64,000 nucleotides of DNA from Bacillus sp. PK3_68 (GCF_003600835.1 NZ_NQYC01000001.1:248001-312000); one strand, 5' to 3'; shown: positions 8,624 to 20,640, counted from the stretch's first letter. The notes: a model not told the origin generated them from the letters alone. A program made the numbers and translations.

Positions 8624-9004
8624 ATGGAAAGACAAATAGGTCAAGGCGGTTATCCAGGTATGGGAATGGGAAGTTATCCAGGCGGAGGAATGGGTGGTTA
8701 TCCAGGCGGAGGAATGGGTGGTTATCCAGGCGGAGGAATGGGTGGTTATCCAGGTATGGGAATGGGAAGTTATCCAGGCGGAGGAATGGGTGGTTATCCA
8801 AGCGGAGGAATGGGTGGTTATCCAAGCATGGGAATGGGTGGTTATCCAAGCATGGGAATGGGCGGTTATCCAAGCGGAGGAATGGGTGGTTATCCAAGCA
8901 TGGGAATGGGCGGTTATCCAAGCGGAGGAATGGGTGGTTATCCAGGCATGGGAATGGGCAGTTCCCCAGGCGGAGGAATGGGCGGCTGCCCAGGTATGCG
9001 TTAA
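8624..9004 (+). CDS. Gly/Met/Tyr/Pro-rich tandem repeat protein, candidate spore coat protein
   Basis: A 126-residue low-complexity protein. After MERQIGQ it consists almost entirely of octapeptide repeats of the type GGYPGGGM, GGYPSMGM or GSYPGGGM, about 15 copies, and ends GCPGMR with its only cysteine. It has no membrane segment or signal peptide. GAGGAGGGG before ATG 8624 is an excellent RBS and a sigma-E/K-like -10 lies upstream. Tyrosine- and glycine-rich repeats under a mother-cell promoter suggest a structural coat, crust or exosporium protein, possibly tyrosine cross-linked. That is inference; I do not recognise an exact family. It is monocistronic, with a terminator at 9038. Confidence 0.65.
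   Translation: MERQIGQGGYPGMGMGSYPGGGMGGYPGGGMGGYPGGGMGGYPGMGMGSYPGGGMGGYPSGGMGGYPSMGMGGYPSMGMGGYPSGGMGGYPSMGMGGYPSGGMGGYPGMGMGSSPGGGMGGCPGMR
8645..8995 (+). repeat. Coding 24-bp tandem repeat array
   Basis: About 15 direct copies of a 24-nt unit (for example GGCGGAGGAATGGGTGGTTA plus TCCA) vary mainly at the GGCGGA / AGCATG positions. The repeats are in phase with the octapeptide, so copy number can change without a frameshift. This is a coding minisatellite, not a CRISPR array. Confidence 0.9.
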
Positions 9005-9037
9005 AGATTTGAACTTTTCATACGTTATAGAAAAAAG

Positions 9038-9066
9038 AAACCTTGGAGAGCTATTTCCCAAGGTTT
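9038..9066 (+). terminator. Intrinsic terminator between convergent genes
   Basis: The stem AAACCTTGG / CCAAGGTTT (9 bp) with a loop of about 11 nt is followed by T residues. It ends just before the stop of the convergent membrane protein at 9068 and probably serves both genes. Confidence 0.8.
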
Positions 9067-9067
9067 T

Positions 9068-9433
9068 TCAATTCTCTTCAATTGCGCTTGTTTTCGCATA
9101 CTTTGCAATCATTCTTACAATCAATTGCCCAATTGTATATATAATAGAAATAAGTATCACTGCTCCATTTCGACCAGTAACTGTAAACCAGTAACCGTCG
9201 TTAGGAATGAATTTCATCGCGAGGACGAGCGAGACAATAGTCGTAAGTAGATTCACCAAGAGAATGACAGAGATGCGAACATTCTTTGATAAAATACCAA
9301 CCAAGACTACAAAAAATAAGAAACCAAACAATAAAAGAGAGGCTCCCTTTCCTTTTATATATTGTTCATATTCATAAAAATGAAAGAAAAATGGTACAGG
9401 AATTAAACACACAATACCCCATGCTATCTTCAT
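9068..9433 (-). CDS. Hypothetical four-helix membrane protein
   Basis: A 121-residue integral membrane protein with no recognised family. The ATG at 9433 is chosen (MKIAWGIVCLIPVPF) because AAGGAGG lies 6 nt upstream; a longer frame upstream lacks an RBS. Hydrophobic segments are visible at about residues 3-20, 33-52, 56-77 and 91-112, separated by short polar loops. The C-terminus is charged (KYAKTSAIEEN). It is convergent with the repeat protein and shares its terminator region. Function unknown. Confidence 0.6.
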   Translation of the reverse strand: MKIAWGIVCLIPVPFFFHFYEYEQYIKGKGASLLLFGFLFFVVLVGILSKNVRISVILLVNLLTTIVSLVLAMKFIPNDGYWFTVTGRNGAVILISIIYTIGQLIVRMIAKYAKTSAIEEN

Positions 9434-9600
9434 AACGAGCCTCCTTATCGGTTTATTTAAAATTAGAGGGATGTCTCTTTTTGAAATTCCATTTTTTTCA
9501 ATATAACACATGAAAGGTTTATATGTTTACTCTTTTTGTTGTTTGTCGAAATCAAAAAGGTGTGTATGACAGTCTTTTTTATTTAGATTATAGGAAATAA

Positions 9601-10299
9601 CTATTTTGTACACAAAAACACTCTATGGTCCAGAATTCCGTGGTATTTTGCCATCATATAGAAATGTTGGTTCGATACTGCATGAAGCTGTGGTTCAATA
9701 TATTTTGAATGATGAAACTCAGGCATTGAATAATTTGGGAAGAAGACGTGTGTTGGTCTATAAATATGGAGGTTTTTAAAGCTGGTTTGTTTAAATAAGG
9801 CTAACCATTCTTTCTCTGTAAGAAGGTCATCCAATCCATAAAATCGTTTGATTTCTTCCTCATTGTTTGCTCCCAGGTGTTTGTTAACTGTGAGCTCATT
9901 AGCAATAAATCGGCCATCACTTTTCAGTAATCGGAAAATTTCTTTAAGAGATCTAGGCTTGTTTGCAAAAGCAAGAACAGATTCAGAAATAATAACATCA
10001 AATGTCTCATCTGGTAACGGGAAATTTTCTATAGATCCTTGAATAATTTCTACGGGGAATCGATGTTTTTTCATTCTTTTTTTAGCTTTCTCTATCATGA
10101 TGGGATTAATATCCATTCCCATTACCTTGGCTCCATAGCGATCAGCTAGATAGGCAGCTGTTTGGCCAGTGCCACATCCCACATCTAAAACATAAGAGGT
10201 ATTATTTATTTCTTCAGTTTTGAAGATTTCTTTTGTTAAATGGATACCGCCGGGATGTGCACCACCGACACCAAACTTTGATAAAAAATCTAAGTACAT
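9601..10299 (-). CDS. Class I SAM-dependent methyltransferase
   Basis: A methyltransferase of about 232 residues with a Methyltransf_11-like Rossmann fold. Motif I VLDVGCGTGQTA binds SAM. The acidic end of strand beta-2 follows (VMGMDINP), then IIQGSIENFPLPDETFDVIISESVLAF and the post-motif LLKSDGRFIANEL. ATG 10299 (MYLDFLSKFGVGGAHPGG) is preferred as the start typical of this subfamily; a GTG at 10329 extends it by ten residues. The substrate cannot be told from sequence. It is divergent from the rrn operon, separated by over 300 nt of AT-rich DNA. Confidence 0.85.
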   Translation of the reverse strand: MYLDFLSKFGVGGAHPGGIHLTKEIFKTEEINNTSYVLDVGCGTGQTAAYLADRYGAKVMGMDINPIMIEKAKKRMKKHRFPVEIIQGSIENFPLPDETFDVIISESVLAFANKPRSLKEIFRLLKSDGRFIANELTVNKHLGANNEEEIKRFYGLDDLLTEKEWLALFKQTSFKNLHIYRPTHVFFPNYSMPEFHHSKYIEPQLHAVSNQHFYMMAKYHGILDHRVFLCTK

Positions 10300-10329
10300 T
10301 GAACTTCTAATTAAAATCACCTTCTTCAC

Positions 10330-10663
10330 TCATTTTCATTTATACAAAATATGAAAGAGAAAGTCGGGAAGTTCCTGGTTTGTCTATTGAAACCATTTTG
10401 ATTGGCATACTTGTCGAACTGTAATGAATTATTGAGTTATATAAAGTGCACGAGTGAAAGAGGGACCTTTTGCTATTTATCCTAGAATTCTGGCTCTTCT
10501 ATAGTTGTTTTTTAAAAATAATTGTTATGAAGTAATCTGTTGATAGAGAATAGTAGGATAAAATAGTTGTTAATCTTACTTGATAACCTCGCAGTTTTAG
10601 TTATTCTTATTTATTATGTATGGGATAATAAATAATTTAGAAAATAAAGCATTAAAATGATGG
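10330..10663. other. AT-rich intergenic region upstream of the rrn promoters
   Basis: About 330 nt with no plausible ORF. The AT-rich stretch immediately upstream of P1 could act as UP elements for rRNA transcription. Nothing else is recognised. Confidence 0.5.
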
Positions 10664-10771
10664 TTGACTTTATCTTTTATGATATGTTATATTAAATATC
10701 CGCTGTTAAGAATAGCAGCGCTGAGAAAAAGCACAAAATAGTTGACTTTTATATTAGAATAATGATATAAT
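10664..10771 (+). promoter_or_regulatory. Tandem rrn promoters P1 and P2
   Basis: P1 has TTGACT at 10664-10669 and TATATT near 10688-10693 (18-nt spacer). P2 has TTGACT at 10742-10747 and a perfect TATAAT at 10766-10771 (18-nt spacer). Tandem sigma-A promoters about 78 bp apart are typical of Bacillus rrn operons. A boxA-like TCTTTGAAAACT follows at about 10793. Confidence 0.8.
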
Positions 10772-10865
10772 GATAGAATTATTATGGATTGATCTTTGAA
10801 AACTGAACAAAATACATGCCAGTAAGTTAATTCTTATTTTTAAAACATGAGCAAGTCAAACAATC

Positions 10866-15685
<4,820 letters not shown>

Positions 15686-15789
15686 TAAATGATACGCCTA
15701 ACGGCGTCACACATGAAATGGCACGGTGTTGCCGGTTACTGACACATATTATCCAGTTTTGAAAGAACAAACTCTTTCAACTTTATACA

Positions 15790-15905
<116 letters not shown>

Positions 15906-15930
15906 AAGCCCCCTAATCGGGGTTTTTCTT
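15906..15930 (+). terminator. Terminator-like hairpin between 5S and the tRNA array
   Basis: AAGCCCC / GGGGTTT (7 bp with one G-U, loop CTAATC) is followed by TTTTCTTTT. It lies immediately after 5S although 13 tRNA-type genes follow. No clear promoter is visible before tRNA-Glu, so it must be leaky, bypassed by rrn antitermination, or used as a processing site. Confidence 0.65.
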
Positions 15931-15954
15931 TTGGCTTCCTTTACATACATAGAA

Positions 15955-16029
15955 GGCCCCTTGGTCAAGCGGTTAAGACACCGCCCTTTCACGGCGGTAA
16001 CACGGGTTCGAATCCCGTAGGGGTCACCA
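15955..16029 (+). tRNA. tRNA-Glu (TTC)
   Basis: Cloverleaf with acceptor GGCCCCT/AGGGGTC, anticodon loop CTTTCAC (TTC), T-arm CGGGTTCGAATCCCG and encoded CCA. First gene of the array downstream of 5S. Confidence 0.97.
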
Positions 16030-16032
16030 TTT

Positions 16033-16108
16033 GGAGGATTAGCTCAGCTGGGAGAGCACCTGCCTTACAAGCAGGGGGTCGGCGGTTCGATCCCGTCATC
16101 CTCCACCA
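16033..16108 (+). tRNA. tRNA-Val (TAC)
   Basis: Acceptor GGAGGAT/ATCCTCC, anticodon loop CTTACAA (TAC), T-loop TTCGATC, CCA encoded. Confidence 0.97.
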
Positions 16109-16138
16109 TTATTTCAATTAAACTTCTTTTGTGCAAAT

Positions 16139-16214
16139 GAGCCATTAGCTCAGTCGGTAGAGCATCTGACTTTTAATCAGAGGGTCGAAGGTTCGAGTCC
16201 TTCATGGCTCACCA
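16139..16214 (+). tRNA. tRNA-Lys (TTT)
   Basis: Acceptor GAGCCAT/ATGGCTC, anticodon loop CTTTTAA (TTT), CCA encoded. Confidence 0.97.
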
Positions 16215-16230
16215 TTTATATCATTGATAT

Positions 16231-16312
16231 GCGGGTGTGGCGGAATTGGCAGACGCACCAGACTTAGGATCTGGCGCCGCAAGGCGTGGGGGTTCGACTC
16301 CCTTCACCCGCA
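16231..16312 (+). tRNA. tRNA-Leu (TAG)
   Basis: Class II tRNA with long variable arm (GGCGCCGCAAGGCGT), acceptor GCGGGTG/CACCCGC, anticodon loop CTTAGGA (TAG). The 3' end is followed by TCA rather than an encoded CCA. Confidence 0.96.
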
Positions 16313-16387
16313 TCATTTTTAAGGATCTTCTGCTAGGAACTGTCACGTCCTGTGATAAATACAGACGTTAGAACATCCTTCTCAAAT

Positions 16388-16462
16388 GCGGAAGTAGTTC
16401 AGTGGTAGAACACCACCTTGCCAAGGTGGGGGTCGCGGGTTCGAATCCCGTCTTCCGCTCCA
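16388..16462 (+). tRNA. tRNA-Gly (GCC)
   Basis: Acceptor GCGGAAG/CTTCCGC, anticodon loop TTGCCAA (GCC), discriminator T and encoded CCA. An unusually long 75-nt spacer containing an imperfect hairpin precedes it. Confidence 0.96.
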
Positions 16463-16484
16463 GAAGCGTTATATACATTTATTT

Positions 16485-16558
16485 GCGCCCGTAGCTCAAT
16501 TGGATAGAGCGTTTGACTACGGATCAAAAGGTTAGGGGTTCGACTCCTCTCGGGCGCG
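16485..16558 (+). tRNA. tRNA-Arg (ACG)
   Basis: Acceptor GCGCCCG/CGGGCGC, anticodon loop CTACGGA (ACG, normally edited to ICG by TadA), discriminator G, no encoded CCA. Confidence 0.96.
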
Positions 16559-16641
16559 TTGTTTTTGATAATGAAAAACAATCGATCAAAGAAGTAGCTT
16601 TTTGTTTTGGGTTGATTGAACATTCTCATTCATTCGATTAT

Positions 16642-16714
16642 GGGGCCTTAGCTCAGCTGGGAGAGCGCCTGCTTTGCACGCAGGAGGTCAGCGGTTCGAT
16701 CCCGCTAGGCTCCA
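16642..16714 (+). tRNA. tRNA-Ala (TGC)
   Basis: Acceptor GGGGCCT/AGGCTCC including the G3-U70 type wobble recognised by AlaRS, anticodon loop TTTGCAC (TGC), no encoded CCA. Confidence 0.97.
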
Positions 16715-16735
16715 TTGATGTTTAATATTTATTTT

Positions 16736-16809
16736 GGCGGTGTAGCTCAGCTGGCTAGAGCGTGCGGTTCATACCCGCAAGGTCGGGGGTTCGATCCCCT
16801 CCGCCGCTA
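16736..16809 (+). tRNA. tRNA-Met (CAT), elongator type
   Basis: Acceptor GGCGGTG/CGCCGCT with G1-U72, anticodon loop TTCATAC (CAT), T-arm GGGGGTTCGATCCCCTC. It lacks the three GC pairs flanking the anticodon loop of initiator tRNA, so elongator Met is called. Confidence 0.93.
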
Positions 16810-16812
16810 TAT

Positions 16813-16902
16813 GGAGGAATACCCAAGTCCGGCTGAAGGGGTCGGTCTCGAAAACCGATAGGCGGGTTAAACCGCGCGGGGGTTCGAATCCCCCTTCCTC
16901 CG
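16813..16902 (+). tRNA. tRNA-Ser (CGA)
   Basis: Class II tRNA with long variable arm, acceptor GGAGGAA/TTCCTCC, anticodon loop CTCGAAA (CGA, reading UCG), discriminator G, no encoded CCA. Confidence 0.95.
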
Positions 16903-16948
16903 TTCTGAGAAGTTTCTCCTCTCGGGCTAATAACTTAGATTTCGCCAT

Positions 16949-17027
16949 GAGCCAACAGCGAGAATGGCGGTTGTAGCGAAGTGTTTACGCAGATTCGGCA
17001 TGTCTAGATTCGAATCCAGCTTGGCTC
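16949..17027 (+). ncRNA. Aberrant tRNA-like gene (tRNA-Other type or tRNA pseudogene)
   Basis: A 79-nt tRNA-like sequence inside the array between tRNA-Ser and tRNA-Gly. Its ends GAGCCAA/TTGGCTC form a perfect acceptor-like helix, extendable to 9 bp at 16947-17029. The interior contains a tRNA-His/Tyr-like D segment (GTAGCGAAGTG...ACGCA) and a T-loop-like GATTCGAATCC. The anticodon arm is reduced to a few bases (GATTC), so no normal anticodon loop can form. The T-stem has mismatches. It is either a decayed tRNA or a homologue of the non-canonical tRNA-Other RNA described in Bacillus cereus, which is lysylated by the two LysRS enzymes together. The intact acceptor helix favours a functional RNA. 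Confidence 0.6.
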
Positions 17028-17041
17028 ATTCAATTCTTTAT

Positions 17042-17115
17042 GCGGGTGTAGTTTAATGGTAAAACCTCAGCCTTCCAAGCTGATGTCGTGAGTTCGATTC
17101 TCATCACCCGCTCCA
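17042..17115 (+). tRNA. tRNA-Gly (TCC)
   Basis: Acceptor GCGGGTG/CACCCGC, anticodon loop CTTCCAA (TCC), D-arm TAGTTTAATGGTAAAA, encoded CCA. Confidence 0.97.
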
Positions 17116-17126
17116 TTTACATAAAT

Positions 17127-17200
<74 letters not shown>

Positions 17201-17266
17201 CTTTTTTAATAAAAATCCCTATTTTTCTATATAAAGAAGAAAGGAAGGGTTATTTTTATATTAAAT

Positions 17267-17340
17267 GCGCCTTTAGCTCAGCAGGATAGAGCAGCAGCCT
17301 CCTAAGCTGCAGGTCAGAGGTTCAAATCCTCTAAGGCGCG
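17267..17340 (+). tRNA. tRNA-Arg (CCT)
   Basis: Acceptor GCGCCTT/AAGGCGC, anticodon loop CTCCTAA (CCT), discriminator G, no encoded CCA. Last gene of the array, directly followed by the operon terminator. Confidence 0.96.
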
Positions 17341-17341
17341 T

Positions 17342-17373
17342 AAAACAGAAGGGGAAGCCCCTTCTGTTTTTTT
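17342..17373 (+). terminator. Terminator of the rrn-tRNA operon
   Basis: The 13-bp stem AAAACAGAAGGGG / CCCCTTCTGTTTT with loop AAG, followed by T residues, lies 1 nt after tRNA-Arg. Confidence 0.95.
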
Positions 17374-17406
17374 ATGCCCTTTAACACATGTGTTGATTAA
17401 CCAAAC

Positions 17407-17650
17407 TTATACAGTGTTTTCTTGGTCCAATTCCCAATGAAATGCGAGTATTTCTTTGATACCGATGCGCCATTCGATTGGCAGCGCAAAGAAGCTGGTG
17501 TGTAAAACTAGCGAAAAACAGGCGTTTACAGTTTTTTCTTGTGTCCTTCTGTATGCAAAAACTTTAGTAACACGCAGGCAATGAAAGCCGCAAAAAGTTG
17601 ATTAAATACGGCATTTTTCGTCGTACCAAATAGCACTGTCATGTTGTTAA
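17407..17650 (-). pseudogene. C-terminal remnant of an IS4-type transposase
   Basis: Minus-strand translation gives NNMTVLFGTTKNAVFNQLF then AAFIACVLLKFLHTEGHKKKL and a stop. In another frame it continues SLVLHTSFFALPIEWRIGIK then EILAFHWELDQENTV and a stop (TTA at 17407-17409). These resemble the end of IS4-type transposases: a strand-transfer-proximal FGT-KNAV-NQL segment and a C-terminal W-x-I-I-x-IL motif. The frame is broken, and the N-terminal catalytic region and element ends are missing, so this is a decayed IS next to the rrn terminator. Confidence 0.6.
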
Positions 17651-17654
17651 TTTC

Positions 17655-18275
17655 TTACTCTTGGATAAATGAATAAATATCGTTCTCAGTAAGATCAAAT
17701 AAATTCATCTTAATAGTTTCGTAATGTGCAGATGAAATCTTTAATACCTCTTTAAGGGAAATACTGATTAAATAGAAATCACCATCTTCAATAGCCAAGA
17801 AATCACCATCAGATAAATCTCTTAAGTGTAACATTCTACGGTCTTCTACTTTAACTTCAAATACTTCACTCTCATTAAAGCTATGAATTCCCAAAGATAA
17901 CAATTCCCTTTTCACGGTTCCATCCACAGGCTTTTCTTTCACTTTAATAAAGTCAATGTTAATTTTATTAAGATCTAAATCAGATAGGATTAATTCATCA
18001 CCGGAGGAAACACCTGCAATTACTCCATAGTTAAAAAAAATCTCAAGTTGGACATCTTTGCTTATTTTTTTATTAAATATTTTAACATCAGTGATAGAAT
18101 AATTTTTCTCACCTTTTTTTTCATATTTTTTTATAACTTCCCTTTGATATGAAACACCAAAATAATGATCTGAATATCCAGTTACAGGAAAAACATCTCG
18201 CAAAATCCCTTCCTCTATTTGTTTCAAATAAATCGAATATTCACTTGGTAGTTTTTCTAAAACTGCTATCAGCAT
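17655..18275 (-). CDS. Hypothetical protein, 206 residues
   Basis: I do not recognise a family. The protein is soluble and acidic in its C-terminal half (HLRDLSDGDFLAIEDGDFYLI), with no signal peptide and no membrane segment. It is rich in Lys, Asp, Ile and Asn and more AT-rich than its neighbours. It sits between a transposase remnant and a short orphan ORF, immediately after the rrn-tRNA operon, a common landing zone for accessory DNA. Its size and composition recall immunity-type or SMI1-like accessory proteins, but no motif proves that. The start ATG 18275 lacks a strong RBS. Confidence 0.5.
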   Translation of the reverse strand: MLIAVLEKLPSEYSIYLKQIEEGILRDVFPVTGYSDHYFGVSYQREVIKKYEKKGEKNYSITDVKIFNKKISKDVQLEIFFNYGVIAGVSSGDELILSDLDLNKINIDFIKVKEKPVDGTVKRELLSLGIHSFNESEVFEVKVEDRRMLHLRDLSDGDFLAIEDGDFYLISISLKEVLKISSAHYETIKMNLFDLTENDIYSFIQE

Positions 18276-18431
18276 TTTATTAAACCTGTCAACATCAATT
18301 TCAATACATTTTTTTTTTACGAAAAAAACTAAACAATTTCATCATTCCTAAGTCGTTATTTTTGATACTCATTTTAACTTAATAATACGTCTGTTGATTA
18401 ACTAGTTTTTAACATTAAAGCCTAATAAAAA

Positions 18432-18493
18432 ATGAGAGATTCCATGTAAAATGTAAGTTACCACACAAACATTTACGAGGAGGAATCTCTCAT
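18432..18493. repeat. 12-bp inverted repeat covering an RBS and start codon
   Basis: ATGAGAGATTCC (18432-18443) is the exact reverse complement of GGAATCTCTCAT (18482-18493). The right arm overlaps the GAGGAGG ribosome binding site and the ATG of the following 66-codon ORF. In RNA it would form a long-range stem that hides translation initiation; alternatively it marks the end of a mobile element. Confidence 0.6.
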
Positions 18494-18692
18494 GGCTAAG
18501 AATACCACGATTTTCACACTACTTCAAAATTTTATTTCTCAGGAAGAAATCAATGAAATTCTAGCTGAGGATTTAGAGACAAAGGTGAGACAATCTATAA
18601 AGATCATTGATAATCAAGAAGTCCTTAAAGAATTTAAAAAGAAACTGATAGAGCACTTTCCAGAGAGAATTCTCCAAGAATGGGTAAAATAA
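18492..18692 (+). CDS. Short orphan ORF, 66 residues
   Basis: MAKNTTIFTLLQNFISQEEI continues into a Lys/Glu-rich helical tail and ends ILQEWVK. GAGGAGG at 18477-18483 gives a good RBS. The N-terminus (KNTTIFTLLQNFIS) has the look of the first residues of some IS4-type transposases, which would make it a truncated transposase start, but no catalytic region follows. It could equally be a small independent helical protein. The 250 nt downstream contain no further ORF. Confidence 0.4.
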   Translation: MAKNTTIFTLLQNFISQEEINEILAEDLETKVRQSIKIIDNQEVLKEFKKKLIEHFPERILQEWVK

Positions 18693-18893
18693 ATGAATAA
18701 AATTTACATTGTGCAAAATTCAAATAATATAATTAAAAAACTTCGCAACAAGCACTAGGTACTAGCTATACCTATATCTAACCAATGTGGATTCTCTATT
18801 TCTTTAATAAATATATCGCTGCCTTCCCTGTATAAAAAACTTCGTATTAAATTGATAAGAATTTCAAGAGATTTTGATAAGATTTTAAAGCTT

Positions 18894-18917
18894 TATTTTC
18901 TAAATATTCTATATAAT
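18894..18917 (+). promoter_or_regulatory. Candidate promoter with overlapping CodY-like box before the peptide transporter
   Basis: TATAAT lies at 18912-18917, 32 nt before the start codon. TATTTTCTAAATATT (18894-18908) matches the CodY box AATTTTCWGAAAATT at 12 of 15 positions and lies over the spacer/-35 region, as expected for repression when branched-chain amino acids and GTP are plentiful. The match is modest in an AT-rich context. Confidence 0.35.
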
Positions 18918-18949
18918 CTAAATAAATCAGAGATAAAGGGGGAAAAAAG

Positions 18950-20557
18950 ATGCAGAGAAAAGGAAATTTGGCATTCGTTTTATTAAGTGCTTTTCTACTG
19001 TTTATATTTGCAGGCTGTTCCGGAAAAAAAGATGCCGGCTCAGAAAATGGTGGAAAAGATAGCGAGAATGGCGGAACGGTTACAATCGGGATTGCACAGG
19101 ACGCCGTTGCCATTGATCCGGCCTTTTCCTACGATTTTGCGACAGGACCAGTCGTTAACTCCATCACAGAAGGATTGCTTAAATTCGATAAAAACGGCGA
19201 GCTTCTTCCTAACCTTGCAAAAGAATGGGAGAATCCTGATGAGAAGACATACATTTATCATATCCGCGATGACGTGACCTTCTCAGATGGAAGTCCGATG
19301 ACAATGGAAGATGTTATGTTTTCAATGGAAAGAATTAAAGATCCTGCAACCGCTTCCTATGTAGGCTGGATGTATGAAAATGTAGAGAAGATTGAACAAG
19401 ATGGGGATTGGACAATTAAAGTCACATTATCAGAGCCTGATGCTTTGTGGCAATATGTACCTGCAACAACTGCTGGACATGTAATTTCTAAAAAGTATTT
19501 TGAGGAACATAAAGAAAACTTCGGCAAGCCAGAAGGTGGACTATTGGGTACAGGGTCCTTTAAGTTTGTAAGCTGGCAAACAGGATCAGAAATTGTTTTG
19601 GAGAAAAATGAAAATTACTGGAATAAAGAGGGCGGCCCTTATGTGGATAAAGCGGTTTTCAAAGTGATTCCCGAGGGCACAACGAGAATTACCGGGTTGA
19701 AAACGGGGCAATTAAATATTGCCACAGAGCTTCCTCTCGATCTAGTGGAAAAAATAAAAGAAATGGATAATGTGAGATTGGATACGTCAGATTCATATTT
19801 AATAGATGGTATCGAGTTTAATACACAAAGAAAGCCATTTGATGATCCTAAGGTAAGACAAGCAATGAACTATGCGCTTGATAAAGATAAAATTTTAAAG
19901 CAGATTGTTAAAGATGCGGGGATTCCTGCTGAAGGGTCAACTGTGCCGCCAGTCATGTGGACGTTTTCTAAAGATAAGTGGGAAGCTGCAAAGAAAGAGT
20001 TGCCTGACTACTCTTCCAACATAAAAAAAGCAAAGAAATTATTGGCAGAATCAAGTGTGCCGAACGGCTTCAAAGCGACCATTTCCACTGATGGAGACAG
20101 TCTCCGAATGAATGCTGCTTTGGCGTTGCAAGCTGCAGTCAAGCCGCTTGGCATTGAATTAGAGGTTGAAAAGCTGACTGGAGAGGAATTGATGACCCGT
20201 ACATTCGGCGGCGCCAGAGATTATGATATTGCGGTGCAAAACTGGGGGTCGGATTTCCCAGATCCTTCAGGAAACTTAAGTCCGTTATTCCACTCAGCTA
20301 ACACAGCTGATGGCGGTGCCAATTACGCCAACTATAAAAATCCAGAAGTTGATAAGCTGCTTGAAGAACAAAACAAGTTGATCAACCATGACAAACGTGC
20401 AGAGCTAATGATTCAAGCACAAAAAATCATTGCGGAAGATTCGCCATGGATCACACTAAGCCATCAAAAACAAATGATGGCAATGACCAATAACGTGGAA
20501 GGTTATCATATCACTCCATTATGGTATTGGGATAATATCTTAAAAACATTAAATTAA
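18950..20557 (+). CDS. ABC transporter substrate-binding lipoprotein, family 5 (peptide/nickel type)
   Basis: A 535-residue extracellular solute-binding lipoprotein. The signal peptide ends in the lipobox FAGC (Cys at ~23), giving membrane anchoring, followed by a polar linker (KKDAGSENGGKDSENGG). The mature part shows the SBP_bac_5 layout: VTIGIAQD...DPAFSYDF...NSITEGLLKFD, the family motif WENPDEKTYIYHIRDDVTFSDG, and YDIAVQNWGSDFPDP near the C-terminus. It captures oligopeptides, dipeptides or a related ligand for the adjacent permeases. The RBS AAAGGGGG precedes ATG. It is the first gene of a nine-gene locus and is separated from the permeases by a hairpin that may lower downstream expression. 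Confidence 0.92.
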   Translation: MQRKGNLAFVLLSAFLLFIFAGCSGKKDAGSENGGKDSENGGTVTIGIAQDAVAIDPAFSYDFATGPVVNSITEGLLKFDKNGELLPNLAKEWENPDEKTYIYHIRDDVTFSDGSPMTMEDVMFSMERIKDPATASYVGWMYENVEKIEQDGDWTIKVTLSEPDALWQYVPATTAGHVISKKYFEEHKENFGKPEGGLLGTGSFKFVSWQTGSEIVLEKNENYWNKEGGPYVDKAVFKVIPEGTTRITGLKTGQLNIATELPLDLVEKIKEMDNVRLDTSDSYLIDGIEFNTQRKPFDDPKVRQAMNYALDKDKILKQIVKDAGIPAEGSTVPPVMWTFSKDKWEAAKKELPDYSSNIKKAKKLLAESSVPNGFKATISTDGDSLRMNAALALQAAVKPLGIELEVEKLTGEELMTRTFGGARDYDIAVQNWGSDFPDPSGNLSPLFHSANTADGGANYANYKNPEVDKLLEEQNKLINHDKRAELMIQAQKIIAEDSPWITLSHQKQMMAMTNNVEGYHITPLWYWDNILKTLN

Positions 20558-20603
20558 AATAATGGCAGTATGAAAGAGCTCCTCTTCATCAAGCATTTAT
20601 TTG

Positions 20604-20640
20604 AAGAAGGGGAGATTCTCCCTTCGGAAGTCTTCCTTTT
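20604..20640 (+). terminator. Attenuator-like hairpin between binding protein and permease genes
   Basis: GAAGGGGAG-ATT-CTCCCTTC forms a GC-rich stem with one bulge. A second small stem GGAA/TTCC and a run of five T residues follow. Such partial terminators commonly let the binding-protein gene be expressed above the membrane components. Confidence 0.5.

Noticed and set aside
8645-8995. Direct repeats resembling a CRISPR array
   Set aside because: The 24-bp units are contiguous, in frame with an octapeptide and have no spacers; no cas genes are in the window.
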